A model generated the notes under the pieces. That model was not told the DNA's origin. It did not search any database and saw only the letters and a list, made by a program, of their open reading frames with translations. Shown here piece by piece: positions 7,655-15,452 of a stretch of DNA of 64,000 bases. Source of the stretch: Pedobacter panaciterrae (GTDB lineage Bacteria > Bacteroidota > Bacteroidia > Sphingobacteriales > Sphingobacteriaceae). Position 1 is the stretch's first letter. Every line of letters starts with the position of its first letter. Location of the stretch: positions 1 through 64,000 of the forward strand of contig NZ_LGEL01000500.1 in the NCBI RefSeq assembly GCF_001636695.1, read 5' to 3'. The translations under genes and the position numbers were made by a program.

Positions 7655-8677
7655 CTAAAAGGTTTCCATGGCTCGACTATATTCTCCCCTTCGGGCATCA
7701 CTATTACAAGAAGCACGATGAGCCAGCATTTTTTGCGCAGCCCCAATATTCTGATCTTCTCCTTTCCAAAGTTCCAGAGTTGGCTGCTGTATGGCTCTGG
7801 AAAAAGAGAACGTTAAAGGCCAGGGCATCAATTGCCCAAACCGCAAATGCATCATATTTAACCGTTCCGAAGCCAATTGATAGGATTGACCACCAGATAA
7901 GAAGGCTATACCACCTACCGCTGCCGGAACTACTTTTAGAAAACAGGAAATTGTTGCTTCAGCAATTTCTTCTACATCATTTTGTACTTTGCAGTCCAAC
8001 CCCGGCACAACCATATTTGGTTTTAAAATCATTCCTTCCAGATAAACACGTTGCTCATATAAGGCATTAAAAATCTCTTTTAAAACGTCCTGCGTTACTT
8101 GTGCACACTGTTCCATGGTATGATCACCGTCCATCAGTACTTCAGGTTCTACAATCGGCACTATATCAGCTTCCTGGCAAAGCGCTGCATAAAGTGCCAA
8201 AGTAATTGCATTGATCCTGACACAAGCTTTTGTGGGAATTCCCTTGTCTATTTTAATTACTGCACGCCATTTTGCAAAACGGATACCAAGTGAATAATAA
8301 ACTTCTAAACGATGGCGCAGGCCGTCCAATCCTTCAGTAATTTTTTCGTCGGGGAAAGCGGCTAAAGGAACTGAGCCTTCATCAACTTTTATACCCGGAA
8401 TAATCCCCTTATATTCCAATAAGTTTAAAAATGACACACCCTCATCAGTTTTTTGATAAATGGTTTCATCAAAAAGGATTGCACCACTTATGCTTTCCTC
8501 CAAATGCGGGGTGGTTACAATCAATTGCCTGTATTTTCTTCTATATTCTTCTGTTTGAGGTATTCCGAGGGCTTCGAATCTTTTGTTGCATGTTCCCAGA
8601 CTTTCGTCCATTGCCAGTAATCCCTTATCGCCGCTCATTAGCCTTTGGGCGATATTCTTAAGATGTTGTATGTCCAT
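7655..8677 (-). CDS. fbaB: class I fructose-bisphosphate aldolase
   Basis: 340 residues from MDIQHLKNIAQ. An in-frame ATG 33 bases upstream would add a hydrophobic extension not seen in the family. Family marks are GLLAMDESLGTCNKRFE at the N-terminus, RFAKWRAVIKI in the middle, IVPIVEPEVLMDGDH, and LEGMILKPNMVVPG, whose lysine is the Schiff-base residue. It is a soluble (beta/alpha)8 enzyme that cleaves or forms fructose-1,6-bisphosphate. The length agrees with the eukaryote-like class I family. Ending a run of sugar-active genes, it may feed triose/hexose phosphate into that cluster. Confidence 0.93.
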   Translation of the reverse strand: MDIQHLKNIAQRLMSGDKGLLAMDESLGTCNKRFEALGIPQTEEYRRKYRQLIVTTPHLEESISGAILFDETIYQKTDEGVSFLNLLEYKGIIPGIKVDEGSVPLAAFPDEKITEGLDGLRHRLEVYYSLGIRFAKWRAVIKIDKGIPTKACVRINAITLALYAALCQEADIVPIVEPEVLMDGDHTMEQCAQVTQDVLKEIFNALYEQRVYLEGMILKPNMVVPGLDCKVQNDVEEIAEATISCFLKVVPAAVGGIAFLSGGQSYQLASERLNMMHLRFGQLMPWPLTFSFSRAIQQPTLELWKGEDQNIGAAQKMLAHRASCNSDARRGEYSRAMETF

Positions 8678-8750
8678 AATGTTTAACAAAAGATATACTC
8701 TCCACAACAATCATATTACCCCTATAGTTTCTGTTAACAATAGAAATTTA

Positions 8751-9926
8751 CTACGAGGCCCTCATCTCTTCAAAAAACGGAGTGTTCCTGTTCGTTACAC
8801 ATTCAGCTGCATAAATGTACATAGCAGCACTCCAGGTTTGCCAGTCCTGCCCTGCAGGTTTTCCATCTCCGGCCTTTAACCATTCATTAAATCCAAATGC
8901 CAGATCTTTCGTTTTATCCGCTGATGCTTTTAATGCTTTGGCCAGTGCAATTAATTTAGATTCTGCAAGCTGATATTGCTTAGCTGCAACCAATGCAGCT
9001 ATATAAAAACCGCAAATAAATGGCCAGATACCTCCATTATGGTAATCGCCCGGCAGGTTAAAGTTTTCATATCTGGGAATCCAGTCTGAATCCCCGGGCT
9101 TGATAAACGGGAAGAAATTAGGTGGAAGATCTACGCCCAGTACCCCCTCCTTTTTCATCTGGTCACATTCCTCTTCAATCCAGGTAATCATCTTTTTTGC
9201 TCTCGAAAGTGGGGCTATGCCCGATAAAATAGCCAGACTATTTCCCAGAAGATCAAACCGTTCACTACTATAAACCTTGTAAGACCATAGTGCATAATAG
9301 GGTTTGTGTTTTACTACCAGTCCTTCATGAATGTTATGCTGCTCCATTGCCGTAATGGTAAATCGGCTCATTTCATCTCTGATTCCGGCAGCTTCTTCAT
9401 CAAGCCCCAAAAGTTTCAGATAACTATAGGTCAATATATTTACGAATAAACCATACCCAAGTACCCACTGCTCATCTCTCCAATCACTGGTGGGTTGCTG
9501 AGCAACCAAACCATTGTCTGAAGGGCGCTGGTAGTCCATCCAGGTTATGGCCTTCTGAACGGATTGCTCCAGAAAGTCAGGCCTATCCATAACCTTCCTG
9601 AAAATACCCACGGCCAAAAGAAATAAAGGCGTGGTATCACTTGCACCCCGATCATCTCTATCGTGCACCAATGAGGGGATATGACCATTCTTACTCTGGT
9701 TTTTAGCCAGTGTTTCCAACACAGTGCAAATACTTTTCTTTAAGGGCTGACTATCTGTTAAACCTATTCCCAGCGCTGATATTAGCAGGTCCCGCGTGTA
9801 AGGCTCGGGGTAACCCCACCCGGCTGTTCTAGGCAAGCCATGATAATGACCAACTCTATTGTGTAACAATACTTCGATCGCAGCTTGTTTTGCCGCAGCA
9901 ATTAATTCTTTGTCTGAGCTTTCCAT
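8751..9926 (-). CDS. (alpha/alpha)6-barrel glycoside hydrolase, GH100/debranching-like
   Basis: 391 residues with no signal peptide, so probably cytoplasmic. Barrel landmarks are GWGYPEPYTRDLLISAL, NGHIPSLVHDRDDRGASDTT, LVAQQPTSDWRDEQWVLGYG, NLPGDYHNGGIWPFICGFYI and GQDWQTWSAAMYIYAAECV. The D-W-R-D and H-N-G-G-I-W-P elements resemble neutral/alkaline invertases (GH100) and amylo-alpha-1,6-glucosidase-like enzymes. The acidic residues in DWRDEQW are candidate catalytic ones. The substrate cannot be read from sequence; an alpha-glucoside or sucrose-like compatible solute is plausible given the neighbouring GT4 and GH130. Five bases separate it from the GT4 gene, indicating one operon. Confidence 0.7.
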   Translation of the reverse strand: MESSDKELIAAAKQAAIEVLLHNRVGHYHGLPRTAGWGYPEPYTRDLLISALGIGLTDSQPLKKSICTVLETLAKNQSKNGHIPSLVHDRDDRGASDTTPLFLLAVGIFRKVMDRPDFLEQSVQKAITWMDYQRPSDNGLVAQQPTSDWRDEQWVLGYGLFVNILTYSYLKLLGLDEEAAGIRDEMSRFTITAMEQHNIHEGLVVKHKPYYALWSYKVYSSERFDLLGNSLAILSGIAPLSRAKKMITWIEEECDQMKKEGVLGVDLPPNFFPFIKPGDSDWIPRYENFNLPGDYHNGGIWPFICGFYIAALVAAKQYQLAESKLIALAKALKASADKTKDLAFGFNEWLKAGDGKPAGQDWQTWSAAMYIYAAECVTNRNTPFFEEMRAS

Positions 9927-9931
9927 CCTCT

Positions 9932-11074
9932 TTAAGTTATCTTCAGTCTTTCCTCTATAATTTCAAGAAAGCGTTTGGCTACCAACCTGTAATTAAAGTG
10001 TTCTACTACATGCTTTCTTGCTGCTTTACCCAGGCTTAATCTCAAATCTTTATTGAGCATTAAGTTTTTTAAATGAGCTGCGATATCTTCCACATCTGCA
10101 CGGTAATCTACAGTCCTTGGTGGATTCAAAACAATCTTAACCGTTTTTTCAGGATCAGATGAATCTGGTATGCTCACCTCACTGACTACTATCTGCATCC
10201 CTACTTCTGCAAGCAATGCTGTTTTATTATGAATCAGTGTATCCAGCATTCCCATGGCTTTAATACCAATAACCGGTTTTTCACATGCACAGGCTTCTAC
10301 CTGTATCATCCCAAAACCCTCCAGTCTGGATGGGCCAGCATAAATATCACAGGCAGCTAGCAGGTAAGGCATGAAATTCCTCGAGGTAATACTGGTCGTA
10401 AAACAAAGTTTTTCTTCAATACCAAGTTGGCCGGCAAGCTCAAGATCAGCTTGATTCTGAACCTGGGTTCTGGGTTGCGGCCATACTTTGCAAACGTATC
10501 TCCAGTCGGGCACTTCCCCATTGATTTTAGCTAAGGCCTTCATTACTTCCTGCCCACCTTTAGAGGCAGCATCGCCACCTGCAGTCAGAATCATCAATTG
10601 CTCAGGTAATATCCCTAATGAATCACGAACAGCCCTTACCTTTGGATCATCCTTACTCAAGGGTACAAAGCTATCAGTATCGCAACCTACCGGTAAAACC
10701 TCAATCAAATCGGCATTAACTCCATCACGAACATACATCTCTTTAACCCAATTGGAGGTAACCAATATTAAAGGAAGGCTATTGAGCAGATCCTGATGAT
10801 TTGCGATATAACCATCTGCGACCAACCATGGAACCGCACAAATTCCATATTTTTGCGGATGAATTACCAGATCAGGTAAATGACCCCAGTAACCAGTTCC
10901 AACCACCACATCCGGCTTAAACCAGCGGTAATACCATTCCTTTTCCAGGTCTGACTGAACATGAACTGCCCTTGCATCGATGCCCAGTTCAATTAAGCCT
11001 TTATACAACAGATCGCCCTGGGTGGATAAACCACTTGGAGAAGGCGGATAGTCATACAATAAAAGTACTCTCAT
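9932..11074 (-). CDS. GT4-family glycosyltransferase
   Basis: 380 residues with a GT-B fold. The N-terminal domain begins MRVLLLYDYPPSPSGLSTQG. The C-terminal nucleotide-sugar domain carries MILTAGGDAASKGGQEVM and the E-x7-E signature in SRLEGFGMIQVEACACEKPV. It ends with a helix near FLEIIEERLKIT. It is a retaining transferase using an activated sugar, presumably in the cytoplasm. Its start overlaps the PIG-L deacetylase stop by 4 bases. The GT4 plus PIG-L pairing resembles the mycothiol and bacillithiol pathways, but the N-terminus differs from BshA as I know it. Confidence 0.85.
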   Translation of the reverse strand: MRVLLLYDYPPSPSGLSTQGDLLYKGLIELGIDARAVHVQSDLEKEWYYRWFKPDVVVGTGYWGHLPDLVIHPQKYGICAVPWLVADGYIANHQDLLNSLPLILVTSNWVKEMYVRDGVNADLIEVLPVGCDTDSFVPLSKDDPKVRAVRDSLGILPEQLMILTAGGDAASKGGQEVMKALAKINGEVPDWRYVCKVWPQPRTQVQNQADLELAGQLGIEEKLCFTTSITSRNFMPYLLAACDIYAGPSRLEGFGMIQVEACACEKPVIGIKAMGMLDTLIHNKTALLAEVGMQIVVSEVSIPDSSDPEKTVKIVLNPPRTVDYRADVEDIAAHLKNLMLNKDLRLSLGKAARKHVVEHFNYRLVAKRFLEIIEERLKIT

Positions 11075-11718
11075 TTGGTCTCCTTTCCCTGAAAATCAAG
11101 CAGTGCCAGTGCATCTTCAGGCTTAATAAATTGTCGGAATGCTTCTTCTTTTGGTGTAGTTGCGGCTTCCCAGCTATCCGGGTCGAAGCCATATATACCG
11201 GTAATGATATTGTATTTTTTCTGCCATGTATCTGTGCTCAGTTTGTAATTAACTGCACCTGTAGTAATTGCTTTGGGCAGATACATCCTGTTGCCATCTT
11301 CATAAGCAAAAATCCAGAGTTCTTTGGCCTGTATTTTTGCTGAACCCCAAAGTTTAATCACCGCCCTGCTCACTTCTTCATGCCTGCGATGCCGGGTATA
11401 TTCACCATCCGGACTATGTGTAATGATCAGATCAAAATGCTTATCAGGTAACAGATCTAAAGTTTTTTGCACTACCAGTTTTTCAGGTAGAGGCTTTTGT
11501 TCCGGACCATCATCCATGTTATCCATTTTCCAGCTTGCGCCGAGATAGTCCATCACTCTGCTGAACTTTTGAGCACGTTCCTGATCTTCTTTTCTGCATA
11601 AGCAGGCAACAAAAACTTCCCATGACGGGTGATCAATCAATAAGCCCCCTGCCCATAATGTCTCATCATCGGGATGGGCAACTATTATTGCAACGACTTT
11701 CTTATCTGTACCCATCAT
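11071..11718 (-). CDS. PIG-L (LmbE-like) family deacetylase
   Basis: 215 residues. The metal-binding AHPDDE motif lies near residue 15 (VVAIIVAHPDDETLWAGG) and the second metal motif is HSPDGEYTRHRRHEEV. Members remove an N-acetyl group from GlcNAc-type substrates (MshB, BshB, PIG-L); zinc is bound by the His and Asp of AHPDDE and a distal His. There is no signal peptide. The gene overlaps the GT4 gene by 4 bases, so the pair probably acts successively on one glycoside. A second ATG one codon in is equally possible as start. Confidence 0.85.
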   Translation of the reverse strand: MMGTDKKVVAIIVAHPDDETLWAGGLLIDHPSWEVFVACLCRKEDQERAQKFSRVMDYLGASWKMDNMDDGPEQKPLPEKLVVQKTLDLLPDKHFDLIITHSPDGEYTRHRRHEEVSRAVIKLWGSAKIQAKELWIFAYEDGNRMYLPKAITTGAVNYKLSTDTWQKKYNIITGIYGFDPDSWEAATTPKEEAFRQFIKPEDALALLDFQGKETK

Positions 11719-11814
11719 CGATCTTTAAAATCTCAAAATCCGCTTGCAGTTTTTATACTCAAGCGCTTATAGAACAATCATAAAGAGAAATGGGTTTTAT
11801 TTTTTATTTATTGG

Positions 11815-12894
11815 TTAAACGCGAAGAATATCATCGGGCAAATCCAATCGCGCTACCCCAATCCGGTCATCGGCCATACCATAATAGATGTCAAAGCGAT
11901 CAGGCATCCCCAGATCATTACGCTGATCTATTCCGGTTGGGAATACCACATTCGCAATTGTTCCAACCTGTTCTTCCAAAAGATCAGGAGAGAGTACCGG
12001 CTCCTGCGATCGATACAAGATCTTATTAGGATGTTCTTTATCTAGTATCATGATGCCTGCTGAATAGCTTAACTGATGAGGATCCTTTCCATCTGAAACT
12101 AACTGAGATACGCCATGATACAGAATCAACCAGCCATGTTTGGTTAATACAGGTGGGGTGCCTGCTCCAATCTTCAGATTTTCCCAATCTGCTTCAGGGA
12201 TAGCCAGCGGATGGTTTGATGCAAATTTGGGTAAGCGTTTATACTTATGAGCTTCCGACCTGATGTGACAATATGAAATCCAGATGCATTCATGATGCTC
12301 ACGTATCTCACGGTCACGGGGCCGTTTCATGGTATCTTCCGGTCTGGTATTTGGAAACAATGGCCTGTGCAGCATGGCAAAGGAAGGATGGCCAGAAGGA
12401 CTCATGATAACTTCAGGGAATAAACAGGCATCTTTATTATTGATATTATTAAATTGAATATGTTCATAAGGTTCAAAAGTAGCTAGCCCCAATCGCTCCC
12501 AATGGATCAGGTCTTTTGAACAGGCAATAGCAATGCGGGGGCCTTCTGCTGAAAATGCGGTATAGGTCATCACATACACCTGCGAAGATGCGATATAAGT
12601 AATCCGCGGGTCTTCACACCCACCGCCACCATCTGGTTGTTTTTCGTAATCAGCTTCCGGCTCTAAGGCAATTCCTAATCGTTCAACCCCAACAGGATCA
12701 CCAGCTTTATTGAAGAGCACCTTTGCAATCCCGATTCTTGAATAGTTATTTTTGCCAACCAGACGCGGAAATAAATAGAGTTCCCCGTCTGGCCCCCTTA
12801 CGGCGGCCGGATTAAGTACACCTTCAATTTCAAGTTCATTGCCTGCCTCGGGCTCCATAATTACGCCCAGGCGTTTTAATTTAATAGCATCCAT
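11815..12894 (-). CDS. GH130-family glycoside phosphorylase/hydrolase
   Basis: 359 residues, five-bladed propeller family. Landmarks are LNPAAVRGPDGELYLFPRLV near the N-terminus, GGGGCEDPRITYI, ACSKDLIHWERLG, LHRPLFPNTRPEDTMKRPRD, GAGTPPVLTKHGWLILYHGV and YYGMADDRIGVARL at the end. Many GH130 enzymes phosphorolyse beta-mannosides to mannose-1-phosphate; others hydrolyse beta-mannosides. No signal peptide is visible. It abuts the HAD phosphomannomutase-like gene (start one base after its stop), which fits mannose-phosphate handling. The cluster's real substrate is unknown. Confidence 0.85.
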   Translation of the reverse strand: MDAIKLKRLGVIMEPEAGNELEIEGVLNPAAVRGPDGELYLFPRLVGKNNYSRIGIAKVLFNKAGDPVGVERLGIALEPEADYEKQPDGGGGCEDPRITYIASSQVYVMTYTAFSAEGPRIAIACSKDLIHWERLGLATFEPYEHIQFNNINNKDACLFPEVIMSPSGHPSFAMLHRPLFPNTRPEDTMKRPRDREIREHHECIWISYCHIRSEAHKYKRLPKFASNHPLAIPEADWENLKIGAGTPPVLTKHGWLILYHGVSQLVSDGKDPHQLSYSAGIMILDKEHPNKILYRSQEPVLSPDLLEEQVGTIANVVFPTGIDQRNDLGMPDRFDIYYGMADDRIGVARLDLPDDILRV

Positions 12895-13650
12895 TTATGT
12901 AGGTATAATGGTTAAACAAGCGACAATTGCCTCAATCACCTTCTTCGTTTCCTGTGGATCTTTAACAGATATACAAGTCACTCCCGTTCTTCTGGCAGGA
13001 TAGTCATTTCCCCCTTCAAAAAGTGCATCACCAATAAATATCATATCCTCAATAGCAATTTTAAGTGTTTGATGCAGCTTTTGAATTCCATAGGCTTTAT
13101 CTATACCGGGTTTGGTTATATCTATAGAAGTTGCTCCCCCCATCTGGACAGAAAATTCGGTAAGGGAATGATCCAGCATCTCTTTAATTATTTTCCGTTT
13201 TGCAAAATCCGGATCCCAGCCTTTTTTGGCTTCCAGCGGAGCCTGCTGCCCTAAAGCAGAAAAGGTAATCTGACTGCCGCGATCTTCAATCTGTTCTCCC
13301 CAAATCTTTTCGGGAGTAAAGCCGGCCGTTTTTACTGCACTTTTAAGTGCTTTCAGAATCTTGTCTTTTTCTGCGGCAGTAAAATTTTCGGCATACAATT
13401 GTACCCAGCCATTACCGTATTGATAATATTTGGTACCACAGGTGGGCAAAATTGAGAGTTTGCTTAAGTCAGCCTCCTTCGGCAAATTCGAAAGCACTTG
13501 CTTTTCAAATTGTGCCCAGGCACCTCCAGATATGATGGCAACTTGTGCTACCCCAAGCAATCCTCCCAGAAGATTGGCCATTTCCGAATCCAATGCGGCC
13601 TTACTTTCGGCCAAAGTGCCATCAAGATCAAATATGATCAGTTGTTTCAT
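12895..13650 (-). CDS. HAD-IIB phosphatase/phosphomannomutase-like protein
   Basis: 251 residues. HAD motif I is IIFDLDGTLAESK (nucleophile Asp and general acid/base Asp); motif II is AIISGG; the motif III lysine and motif IV are in IDKAYGIQKLH and IFIGDALFEGGNDYPA. The cap segment QITFSALGQQAPLEAKKGWD resembles eukaryotic-type phosphomannomutases, and GGNDYPA resembles their GGNDYE. It may interconvert or dephosphorylate mannose phosphates. Sucrose-phosphate or mannosyl-3-phosphoglycerate phosphatase activity are alternatives. It directly precedes GH130, without a gap. Confidence 0.75.
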   Translation of the reverse strand: MKQLIIFDLDGTLAESKAALDSEMANLLGGLLGVAQVAIISGGAWAQFEKQVLSNLPKEADLSKLSILPTCGTKYYQYGNGWVQLYAENFTAAEKDKILKALKSAVKTAGFTPEKIWGEQIEDRGSQITFSALGQQAPLEAKKGWDPDFAKRKIIKEMLDHSLTEFSVQMGGATSIDITKPGIDKAYGIQKLHQTLKIAIEDMIFIGDALFEGGNDYPARRTGVTCISVKDPQETKKVIEAIVACLTIIPT

Positions 13651-13673
13651 AATCAGTATTTATGCAATATGAA

Positions 13674-15074
13674 TTAAATGCTTTCAACAACACCCCCTTT
13701 TTTCCCTTTAGCTGAAAGTCCGGTACGATCTGAGACTTTGCTTCCAGAAATCTGAACGGCTATACCATGTTTCGAAACCGCTACTATATCGGTCAATGGG
13801 GTTTCGCCATTATCTGTAACCGCTACTGCAAATGAACCCTCGCCATTGGCATCCACTCCTCCTTGAACATCTATCTTATGTACAATGCCACCTTCTACAT
13901 GATAAGAATGCACATTGTCTCCATATGTTTTTATACCACCTGAAATCTTTAATTCCTTAATCTCTCCACCAGCCTTCACACTAATTGCATCGGCAGGAAG
14001 CGTCATGATCACACCTTTTACCAGCGTTTGTCCTTCAGCACCATAAGTTACAACACCATGCTTTACTTCAATATTTCCTACAGGCTTGCTAAACTGCATG
14101 CCTATAGATCCGTTACCATGTGTAGTTATAGAATGAAAAACTGCTGTTCCTACTGTGCCGTCATACTGATTAAACCCTCTTGCCCCTAAACCAAAAGTTT
14201 CCACTTTATCACGAGCTTCAAACTCATCTACTGTTCCAAAATTCACAAAACCAATACCACTGGGGCCATAAGAAGTGATGGGTTTTTCTGCCACCCATTT
14301 CTTCACATACCCCCACGTATCCAGTACCATGTCGTTTACACCATAGGTAGTTATTGAACCATGGTGCGTTATATTTTCTACCTTAGTTCCATTCACGATA
14401 AAAACCCCGGCAGTAATCATATCCGGCTGACCGTAAGGCAGCATTCCATTAGAAAAGATGTCGCCCGTGGTGATCTTATCAGCCAGTACCCAACCTCCAT
14501 TATCACCAAACCCGCAAATAAATAAGCCTGAGCCAATTACCGGCGCACCTTTACGTCCTAAACTGATATTAGTTAAGGTAGCATGAATCACACTATCAGG
14601 ATCACTATTGAAATTATAAACTGTAAAAGCACCCTGAAAAACATTTACCCCATATTTTTGCGGCTGTTCACAATACCTTCGGGCATCACAGGCCACAACA
14701 TCCACATCACTTGCAATCAGTTTCGTTTTTAATGTACCTGCCCTGGTTAAGATTTGGATTTGCCCTGAAACAGTAAGTTTTTTTAAAGTTAAGGTTCCCA
14801 GATCAGGGTAGTTACTTAAGGTATAAATGGCTCTGTTATCAGGACTGGTCTGTATGATCAAATTAGCCACTTCATTATTGGCAGTTAAGCCAATCCCATC
14901 ACCATTGTTAAAACTGATGATGCATTTTTCCTGATCTATACCCGTTAAACTAAAACCGACAGGCAGCACAATTGTATAAGGACAAAGAATGGAAGTTTGC
15001 AACTCTAAATTTGTTGGCGTAGGATTATTCAATGCTGTCATCAAATCAGACAGGGAGTTAATTTTCACTTTCAT
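13674..15074 (-). CDS. parallel beta-helix-like protein of unknown function
   Basis: 466 residues without a signal peptide. After an N-terminal domain (LSDLMTALNNPTPTNLELQT) the rest is short beta-strands in loosely repeated units: ITTYGVNDMVLDTWG, ITSYGPSGIGFVNFGTVDEF, VETFGLGARGFNQYDGTVG, ITTHGNGSIGMQFSKPVGNI, VVTYGAEGQTLVKGVIM and IKTYGDNVHSYHVEGGIV. The recurring I/V-x-T-x/Y-G step about every 40-50 residues suggests a right-handed beta-helix, as in pectate-lyase-like folds. No catalytic residues are obvious. It is the first gene of the sugar cluster, 23 bases before the HAD gene. It may be a carbohydrate-binding or modifying protein; the function is not known. Confidence 0.6.
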   Translation of the reverse strand: MKVKINSLSDLMTALNNPTPTNLELQTSILCPYTIVLPVGFSLTGIDQEKCIISFNNGDGIGLTANNEVANLIIQTSPDNRAIYTLSNYPDLGTLTLKKLTVSGQIQILTRAGTLKTKLIASDVDVVACDARRYCEQPQKYGVNVFQGAFTVYNFNSDPDSVIHATLTNISLGRKGAPVIGSGLFICGFGDNGGWVLADKITTGDIFSNGMLPYGQPDMITAGVFIVNGTKVENITHHGSITTYGVNDMVLDTWGYVKKWVAEKPITSYGPSGIGFVNFGTVDEFEARDKVETFGLGARGFNQYDGTVGTAVFHSITTHGNGSIGMQFSKPVGNIEVKHGVVTYGAEGQTLVKGVIMTLPADAISVKAGGEIKELKISGGIKTYGDNVHSYHVEGGIVHKIDVQGGVDANGEGSFAVAVTDNGETPLTDIVAVSKHGIAVQISGSKVSDRTGLSAKGKKGGVVESI

Positions 15075-15090
15075 GATTCTATATATTTAT

Positions 15091-15138
15091 AACTAACCAG
15101 GAGCGCTATTAAATATACGGAAAAGCATCTGGTTAGTT
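15091..15138. promoter_or_regulatory. inverted repeat upstream of the beta-helix gene
   Basis: AACTAACCAG at 15091-15100 is the exact reverse complement of CTGGTTAGTT at 15129-15138, separated by 28 bases. It lies 17-64 bases before the start of the sugar cluster's first gene. It may be two half-sites for a regulator or a leader hairpin. No regulator could be matched. Confidence 0.4.
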
Positions 15139-15273
15139 AAGCACATAATAAAATAGAGATGATTATTTAAAAGAATGATAACATCGTTTATCAACCTTTC
15201 TATATTTTGATTTTATAATTTTGACCACGTGCATATAAAAGCCTTATTAGCTTTTCTGATAGCCTATTTCAAC

Positions 15274-15450
15274 ATGAGTAATTCTAATTCCATACCCATT
15301 CAAACGGAGTTCTGTCCTTGCGGTAAGACCCAAAAAATTGATTTGACCCGCATACCCAGAACTGCATTTATGAAAACTTTTTTGTGGTGGTTACCCATAA
15401 AAAGATATAAATGTTATAGTTGTATGCGGATCAAATGGATAAGAGGATAA
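15274..15450 (+). CDS. small cysteine-motif (zinc-ribbon-like) protein
   Basis: 58 residues from ATG 15274 (MSNSNSIPIQ). Two cysteine knuckles, C-P-C-G and C-Y-S-C, flank the conserved-looking core IPRTAFMKTFLWWLPIKRY and the chain ends in MRIKWIRG. The four cysteines could bind one zinc. The core hydrophobic W-W-L-P segment is short for a membrane helix. A longer version starting upstream at 15229 has a hydrophobic prefix and is less likely. The gene converges with the GH39 gene, the two stops being 2 bases apart. The role is unknown. A weak -7-like TAATTTTG lies at 15216-15223. Confidence 0.55.
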   Translation: MSNSNSIPIQTEFCPCGKTQKIDLTRIPRTAFMKTFLWWLPIKRYKCYSCMRIKWIRG

Positions 15451-15452
15451 TA

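Noticed and set aside
9932-11718. GT4 and PIG-L as bshA and bshB of bacillithiol synthesis
   Set aside because: The GT4 N-terminus (YDYPPSPSGLSTQG) does not match the BshA glycine-rich start, and no BshC is nearby. The similarity is kept only as an analogy.
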